A DNA stretch of 64,000 nt from Lysobacter helvus (GTDB lineage: Bacteria > Pseudomonadota > Gammaproteobacteria > Xanthomonadales > Xanthomonadaceae). Made by a program: the position numbers and the translations under genes. The notes below the pieces were generated by a model, which saw only the letters and a program-made list of their open reading frames with translations, made no database searches and had not been told where the DNA came from. Every line of letters begins with the position of its first letter. The first letter of the stretch is position 1. The stretch spans positions 806,001 to 870,000 of the forward strand of contig NZ_AP024546.1 in assembly GCF_018406645.1 (NCBI RefSeq), given 5' to 3'. Positions 58,731 through 64,000 of the stretch are shown here, piece after piece.

Positions 58731-60209
58731 ATGTCCCTCGAATTCACGCTGTCCTCCGCCGCCCCCGCCGGCGCCGCCACCGACTGCATCATCGTCGGCG
58801 CGTTCGCCGACGACAGCCTTGCCCCCGCGGCGCAGGCGCTCGACGCCGCCAGCGGCGGCAAGCTCGCCGCCCTGGTCGCGCGTGGCGACGTCAGCGGCAA
58901 GACCGGTCGCACCGCGTTGCTGCACGACCTGCCCGGCGTCGCCGCGCCGCGCGTGCTGGTGATCGGCCTCGGCGATCGCGCCAAGTTCGGCACCGCGCAA
59001 TACCTCAAGGCCGTCGGCGATGCCGCGCGCGCGCTGCGCACGGGCCCGGTCGCCCATGCGTTGTTCACGCTGTCGGAAGTGCCGGTGCTCGAGCGCGACG
59101 CCGCCTGGAACATCCGCCAGGCCATCGTCGCCGCCTCGCACGCGTGCTACCGCTACACCGCCACGCTCGGCGCGAAGAACAAGAAGCGCGAAGAGACGGG
59201 CCTGAAGTCGATGGCGGTCGCCGGCGACGACGCGCATGCGCTCGCGCAGGGCAAGGCCATCGCCGCGGGCGTCGCGTTCGCGCGCGAACTCGGCAACCTG
59301 CCGCCCAACGTGTGCAACCCGCAATACCTCGGCCAGCAGGCGCGCGAATTCACCGCGCGCTTCGACAAGGCCGAATGCGACGTGCTCGGCCGCGACCAGA
59401 TGGAAGCGCTCGGAATGGACTCGCTGCTTGCCGTTGCGCAGGGCTCGGCCAACGAGCCGCAGATGGTCGTGATGAAGTGGAACAACGGCGGCGACGCCAA
59501 GCCCTACGTCCTCGTCGGCAAGGGCATCACCTTCGATACCGGCGGCATCAACCTGAAGACGCAGGGCGGCATCGAGGAAATGAAGTACGACATGTGCGGC
59601 GCCGCGACGGTGATGGGCACCTTCGTCGCCGCGGTCGGCATGCAGTTGCCGGTCAACCTCGTCGTCGTCGTGCCCGCCGTCGAGAACATGCCCGACGGCA
59701 ACAGCTATCGCCCGTCCGACGTGCTCACGTCGATGTCCGGCAAGACCATCGAAGTCGGCAACACCGACGCCGAAGGCCGCCTGATCCTGTGCGATGCGCT
59801 CACCTATGCGCAGCGCTTCGAGCCCGTCGCGCTGGTCGACGTCGCCACGCTCACCGGCGCCTGCGTCGTCGCGCTCGGCAAGTACGCCAGCGGCCTGATG
59901 AGCAAGCACGACGACCTGGCGAACGAGCTGGCCGCCGCCGGCGAAACCACCTTCGACCGCGCGTGGCGCCTCCCGCTGTGGGACGAATACCAGTCGCTGC
60001 TGGAATCCAGCTTCGCCGACGTCTACAACATCGGCGGCCGCTGGGCCGGTGCGATCACCGCGGGCTGCTTCCTCGCACGCTTCGCCGAAGGGCAGCGCTG
60101 GGCGCACCTGGACATCGCCGGCGTCGCCAACGACGAAGGCAAGCGCGGCATGGCCACCGGCCGCCCGGTGAACCTGCTCGCGCAGTGGTTGCTCGACCGC
60201 GGCGCCTGA
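58731..60209 (+). CDS. pepA: Leucyl aminopeptidase PepA
   Basis: PepA is a hexameric two-metal aminopeptidase that releases N-terminal residues. In some bacteria it also binds DNA as a XerCD accessory factor. The 492-residue protein has the N-terminal macro-like domain and the catalytic domain. Metal and active-site motifs are [29 protein letters not shown] and the signature [23 protein letters not shown] replaces the commoner DMGGAA; the change is next to, not at, a metal ligand. It begins the pepA-holC-valS set, conserved in Gammaproteobacteria. Confidence 0.96.
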   Translation: MSLEFTLSSAAPAGAATDCIIVGAFADDSLAPAAQALDAASGGKLAALVARGDVSGKTGRTALLHDLPGVAAPRVLVIGLGDRAKFGTAQYLKAVGDAARALRTGPVAHALFTLSEVPVLERDAAWNIRQAIVAASHACYRYTATLGAKNKKREETGLKSMAVAGDDAHALAQGKAIAAGVAFARELGNLPPNVCNPQYLGQQAREFTARFDKAECDVLGRDQMEALGMDSLLAVAQGSANEPQMVVMKWNNGGDAKPYVLVGKGITFDTGGINLKTQGGIEEMKYDMCGAATVMGTFVAAVGMQLPVNLVVVVPAVENMPDGNSYRPSDVLTSMSGKTIEVGNTDAEGRLILCDALTYAQRFEPVALVDVATLTGACVVALGKYASGLMSKHDDLANELAAAGETTFDRAWRLPLWDEYQSLLESSFADVYNIGGRWAGAITAGCFLARFAEGQRWAHLDIAGVANDEGKRGMATGRPVNLLAQWLLDRGA

Positions 60210-60212
60210 TTA

Positions 60213-60638
60213 GTGCCGCGCGCCGACTTCTATCTGATCGCCAAGCCGCGCTTCCGCGCCGAACCGTTGCGCCTGGTGTGCGAGCTCGCGCGCAAGGCGC
60301 ACGACGCCGGCATCTGGACGCTGGTGCTGGCGCGCGATGCGGCGCAGGCCGAACAACTCGATGACCTGTTGTGGGACATGGGCGAAGACGCCTACATCCC
60401 GCACCAGATCGCCGGCGAAGACGTCGACGAGGAAGAGGCCGCGGTACTCATCGCGCCGCCCGGCGTCGATGCGCCGCTGCGCCCCATCGTGATCAACCTG
60501 CGCGACGGCGCGGTGGAAGGCGCGGTCGAACGCGTCCTGGAAGTCGTGCCCGCCGACGAAAGCGCGCGCGGCCCGCTGCGCGAACGCTGGAAGCAGTACC
60601 AGTCCCGCGGCTTCGATGTCACCAAGCACGATATGTAA
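60213..60638 (+). CDS. holC: DNA polymerase III chi subunit HolC
   Basis: HolC (chi) links the clamp loader to SSB during replication. The 141-residue protein starts with GTG 3 nt after pepA. It has the family strand ADFYLIAKP, a helix with CELARKAHDAG and WTLVLARDAAQAEQLDDLLW. The end ARGPLRERWKQYQSRGFDVTKHD is typical. A GTG start is required because no ATG precedes the conserved first strand. Confidence 0.92.
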   Translation: MPRADFYLIAKPRFRAEPLRLVCELARKAHDAGIWTLVLARDAAQAEQLDDLLWDMGEDAYIPHQIAGEDVDEEEAAVLIAPPGVDAPLRPIVINLRDGAVEGAVERVLEVVPADESARGPLRERWKQYQSRGFDVTKHDM

Positions 60639-60686
60639 CCGCCGCGACGCGCGACAACCGATACACACGCCAGGCAGCACGCACCG

Positions 60687-63452
60687 ATGAGCGACACCCT
60701 CGCCCCCAGCTACGATCCGGCTTCGTTCGAATCCCGCCTGTACGCGGAGTGGGAAGACGCGGGCGTCTTCCGCGCGCGCGGTGAAGGCAAGCCCTACGTC
60801 GTGCTGCTGCCGCCGCCGAACGTCACCGGCACGCTGCACATGGGCCACGCGTTCCAGCACACGCTGCAGGATGCGCTGGTGCGCTACCACCGCATGCGCG
60901 GCTTCGATGCGCTGTGGCAGATGGGCACCGACCACGCGGGCATCGCGACGGAAATGGTGGTCGCGCGCAACCTCGGCCGCGAAGGCCTGACGCGCGACGG
61001 CCTCGGCCGCGCCGGCTTCATCGACAAGGTGTGGGAGTGGCGCGAACAGAGCGGCCACACCATCGAACGCCAGATGCGTCGCCTCGGCACGTCGGGCGAC
61101 TGGTCGCGCAGCGTGTTCACCATGGATCCGATGGCGGCCGATGCGGTCGTCGAGTCGTTCGTGCGTTTGCACGAGGAAGGCCTGATCTATCGCGGCCAGC
61201 GCCTCGTCAACTGGGATCCGGTGCTGAAGACCGCGATCTCCGACCTCGAAGTCGCCAACGAAGAAGAAGACGGGTCGCTGTGGTCGATCGCGTATCCGCT
61301 GTCCGACGGCAGCGGCACGCTGACGGTGGCGACGACGCGCCCGGAGACGATGCTCGGCGACACCGCGGTGATGGTGCATCCCGACGACGAACGCTATTCG
61401 CACCTGATCGGGAAGATGGTGAAGCTGCCGCTGACCGATCGCGAAATCCCCGTCATCGCCGATGCGTACGTGGATCGCGAGTTCGGCACCGGCGTGGTCA
61501 AGGTCACGCCCGCGCACGACTTCAACGATTACCTCGTCGGCCAGCGCCACCAGTTGCCGCTGATCAACATCTTCACGCCCGACGCGACCACCAACGACAA
61601 CGTGCCGGAGAAGTACCGCGCGCTGGATCGTTACGTCGCGCGCAAGGCGGTGCTCGCCGATCTCGAAGCGCTGGGCCTGCTGCTCGAGACCAAGCCGCAC
61701 AAGCTGCAGGTGCCGCGCGGCGATCGCACGGGCCAGGTGATCGAGCCGTACCTGACGGACCAGTGGTTCGTGAAGATGGACGGCCTGGCGAAGCGCGGCA
61801 TGGAACTGGTCGAGAAAGGCGACGTGCAATTCGTCCCGCCGAACTGGATCAACACCTATCGCCACTGGATGGAAAACATCCAGGACTGGTGCATCAGCCG
61901 TCAGCTCTGGTGGGGCCATCGCATCCCAGCGTGGTACGACGCCGACGGCAACATCTACGTGGGCCGCGACGAAGCGGACGCGCGCGCGCGCAACAAGCTC
62001 GGCACCAACGTGCTGCTGCGCCAGGACGACGACGTGCTGGAGACGTGGTTCTCCTCGCAGCTGTGGCCGATCAGCACGATGGGCTGGCCGGACGAAGCGA
62101 AGATGGCCGACCTCGGCTTCGATCGCTACGTGCCGTCCTCGGTGCTGGTGACCGGCTTCGACATCATCTTCTTCTGGGTCGCGCGCATGATCATGGCGAC
62201 CGACCACTTCACGGGGCGCGTGCCGTTCCGCGACGTCTACATCACCGGCCTGGTCCGCGACAAGGACGGCCAGAAGATGTCGAAGTCGAAGGGCAACATC
62301 CTCGACCCGATCGACATCATCGACGGCATCTCGCTGGAAAGCCTGGTCGCCAAGCGCACCACCGGCCTGATGAAGCCGACCGACGCACCGAAGATCGAGA
62401 AGGCCACGCGCAAGGAATTCCCGGACGGCATCGTCGCGCATGGCGCCGATCCGCTGCGCTTCACGATGACGGCGCTGGCCGGCCCCGGCCGCGACATCAA
62501 GTTCGACCTCGGCCGCGCCGAGGGCTACAAGAATTTCTGCAACAAGTTGTGGAACGCCACGCGCTTCGTGCTGATGAACACCGAAGGCAAGACCTTCGAC
62601 GGCGCGCCGCAGCCGGTGACGGATGCGGAGAAGTGGATCCTCGCGCGCCTGTCCGAGGTGTCGGCGCAGGCCGCGACGCACTTCGCCGCCTACCGCTTCG
62701 ACCTGCTCGCGCAGGCGTTGTACGAGTTCGCCTGGAACGAGTTCTGCGACTGGTTCGTCGAGCTCGCCAAGCCCGCGCTCAACGGCAGCGACGCCGCCGC
62801 GGCCGACAGCACGCGCCACACGCTGCTGCACGTGCTCGAGGCGCTGCTCCGCCTGCTGCATCCGCTGGTGCCGTTCGTGACCGAGGAACTGTGGCGCAGC
62901 GTGGCGCCGCGCCTGTCGATCGCTGCGTCGACGATTTCGCTGCAGGTGTATCCCGAAGCGCAGGACTTCCCGCGCGACGCGACGGCCGAGGCCGACGTGG
63001 AATGGCTGAAGGCGATGGTCTCCGGCCTGCGCCGCATCCGCAGCGAACTCGGCGTGTCGCCCGCGAAGCAGATCGCGTTGCTGCTGCAGGCCGGCACCGC
63101 CGCCGATCGCGCGCGCATCGCCCGCTTCGATGCCCCGCTGCGCTTCCTCAACCGCATCGAGCGCATCGAATGGATCGACGGCGAACCGCCGGCGTCGGCC
63201 GGTGGCCTCGTCGGCGAACTCAAGCTGTTCGTTCCGCTGGAGGGCCTGGTGGACCTCGGCGCCGAACGCACGCGCCTGGACAAGGAGCTCAAGCGCGTCG
63301 AAGGCGAACTGGCGAAGTCGACCAACAAGCTGGCCAGCGAGACGTTCGTGGCCAACGCGCCGGCGGCCGTCGTCGAACAGGAGCGCACGCGCCTGGCCGA
63401 ATGGACCGCGCAGCGCGACGCCCTCGCCGCCCAGCGCGCGCGCCTGGCCTGA
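60687..63452 (+). CDS. valS: Valyl-tRNA synthetase ValS
   Basis: ValS charges tRNA-Val and edits threonyl mistakes. The 921-residue class I enzyme has HMGH (51-54) in [15 protein letters not shown]. The CP1 editing domain contains [25 protein letters not shown] is at 530-534, then come the anticodon-binding domain and a C-terminal coiled-coil arm ([19 protein letters not shown]). Length is slightly below the E. coli enzyme (951). A T-box is not expected in this group and none is seen. Confidence 0.97.
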   Translation: MSDTLAPSYDPASFESRLYAEWEDAGVFRARGEGKPYVVLLPPPNVTGTLHMGHAFQHTLQDALVRYHRMRGFDALWQMGTDHAGIATEMVVARNLGREGLTRDGLGRAGFIDKVWEWREQSGHTIERQMRRLGTSGDWSRSVFTMDPMAADAVVESFVRLHEEGLIYRGQRLVNWDPVLKTAISDLEVANEEEDGSLWSIAYPLSDGSGTLTVATTRPETMLGDTAVMVHPDDERYSHLIGKMVKLPLTDREIPVIADAYVDREFGTGVVKVTPAHDFNDYLVGQRHQLPLINIFTPDATTNDNVPEKYRALDRYVARKAVLADLEALGLLLETKPHKLQVPRGDRTGQVIEPYLTDQWFVKMDGLAKRGMELVEKGDVQFVPPNWINTYRHWMENIQDWCISRQLWWGHRIPAWYDADGNIYVGRDEADARARNKLGTNVLLRQDDDVLETWFSSQLWPISTMGWPDEAKMADLGFDRYVPSSVLVTGFDIIFFWVARMIMATDHFTGRVPFRDVYITGLVRDKDGQKMSKSKGNILDPIDIIDGISLESLVAKRTTGLMKPTDAPKIEKATRKEFPDGIVAHGADPLRFTMTALAGPGRDIKFDLGRAEGYKNFCNKLWNATRFVLMNTEGKTFDGAPQPVTDAEKWILARLSEVSAQAATHFAAYRFDLLAQALYEFAWNEFCDWFVELAKPALNGSDAAAADSTRHTLLHVLEALLRLLHPLVPFVTEELWRSVAPRLSIAASTISLQVYPEAQDFPRDATAEADVEWLKAMVSGLRRIRSELGVSPAKQIALLLQAGTAADRARIARFDAPLRFLNRIERIEWIDGEPPASAGGLVGELKLFVPLEGLVDLGAERTRLDKELKRVEGELAKSTNKLASETFVANAPAAVVEQERTRLAEWTAQRDALAAQRARLA

Positions 63453-63471
63453 GGCGCAGCGCGTTTCCACG

Positions 63472-64000
63472 ATGAAGCTGTCGGACTACGCCGTCGGGCG
63501 CGACAACAACTTCAACCTCGTGCGCTTCCTGGCGGCGTTCGCGGTGCTGTGGAGCCACAGCTACGCGATCACGCTGGGTCCGCAGAACCACGAACCGTGG
63601 GTGCGGTGGCTCGGCTACACGCCGGCGGGCGTGGCGGTGGACGTGTTCTTCGTCACCAGCGGGTTCCTCGTGTGCGCGAGCCTGCTGCGCCTGGACAACT
63701 TCAAGGCGTTCGTGAAGGCGCGCGCGTTGCGCATCTTCCCGGCGCTGATCGTGATGTCGCTGCTGCTGGCGTTCGTGCTGGGGCCCGTGTTCACGACGTG
63801 GTCGCTGCACGACTACTTCACCGATGCGAACGTCTACAAGCTGATCCTCAAGGACTCCACGATCCTGACGGGCGTGAAGTTCAAGCTGCCCGGCGTGTTC
63901 GACGGGCACCCGATGGACGAGGTGATCAACGGGTCGCTGTGGACGCTGCCGTTCGAGCTGCGCAGTTACCTGCTGCTCGCGCTGGTGTGGTGGGCCGCCT
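63472..64000 (+). CDS. Acyltransferase family 3 (OafA/YrhL-type) membrane protein, N-terminal part
   Basis: The gene runs off the right edge; 176 codons are present from the ATG at 63472, 19 nt after valS. The product shows the acyltransferase-3 layout. FNLVRFLAAFAVLWSHSY is the first helix with the catalytic-type His. VAVDVFFVTSGFLV is the conserved second helix. ARALRIFPALIVMSLLLA carries the R-x-R-I-x-P loop, and NGSLWTLPFELRSYLLL follows. Such proteins O-acylate surface sugars such as O-antigen or peptidoglycan; the acceptor here is unknown. The frame is open to the window end. Confidence 0.88.
   Translation, partial: MKLSDYAVGRDNNFNLVRFLAAFAVLWSHSYAITLGPQNHEPWVRWLGYTPAGVAVDVFFVTSGFLVCASLLRLDNFKAFVKARALRIFPALIVMSLLLAFVLGPVFTTWSLHDYFTDANVYKLILKDSTILTGVKFKLPGVFDGHPMDEVINGSLWTLPFELRSYLLLALVWWAA

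Noticed and set aside
63472-64000. Acyltransferase gene as the start of a mobile or antibiotic-synthesis cluster
   Set aside because: Only the first 176 codons are visible and composition does not differ from valS; nothing in the window supports a cluster.

Overview
The window is a GC-rich (roughly 70 %) stretch of chromosomal backbone from a gammaproteobacterium, almost certainly of the Xanthomonadaceae/Lysobacteraceae (Lysobacter-like). The main reasons are the type II secretion operon in the Xanthomonas 'xps' order E-F-G-H-I-J-K-L-M-N-D, a division/cell-wall (dcw) cluster with no murD, a RibB fused to a degenerate RibA-like domain, and the rsmI-rnpB-mraZ neighbourhood. I see no insertion sequence, prophage, tRNA, CRISPR array or replication origin.

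Region 1 (1-16186, minus strand) is the dcw cluster. In transcription order it reads mraZ, rsmH, ftsL, ftsI, murE, murF, mraY, ftsW, murG, murC, ddlB, ftsQ, ftsA, ftsZ, lpxC (lpxC is cut by the window edge). Nearly every junction is a 1-4 nt stop/start overlap, so the operon looks translationally coupled. A good sigma-70-type promoter and GGG-rich repeats likely to be MraZ boxes precede mraZ. Region 2 (16187-21818) holds a vanadium-haloperoxidase-like PAP2 protein, RNase P RNA with a bidirectional terminator, rsmI, and the plus-strand set lpoA, yraN and an SGNH hydrolase.

Region 3 (21823-29937, minus) runs glyA, a small membrane protein, nrdR, a small exported protein, ribD, a SAM methyltransferase, ribE, ribBX, ribH, nusB, thiL. 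It joins one-carbon metabolism, riboflavin synthesis, dNTP control, rRNA antitermination and thiamine-phosphate activation in one tight operon. Region 4 (30096-32584, plus) is ettA-pyrF.

Region 5 (32581-44975, minus) is the complete xpsE-D operon. Two glycosyltransferase-family-2 genes are translationally coupled to its 3' end. Divergent from it lies a 1349-residue secreted modular protein (PKD-like domains, 11 HYR repeats, PxKF C-terminus), which is a plausible T2SS client.

Region 6 (49294-64000) holds purL, a DsbC/G-like lipoprotein, xerD, a 0.7-kb island dense in hairpin repeats, an RDD protein, lptF-lptG, pepA-holC-valS and the start of an acyltransferase. The parts least explained by known genes are the hairpin island at 55255-55900, the HYR protein and the coupled glycosyltransferases. 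I found no clear new defence or mobile system.
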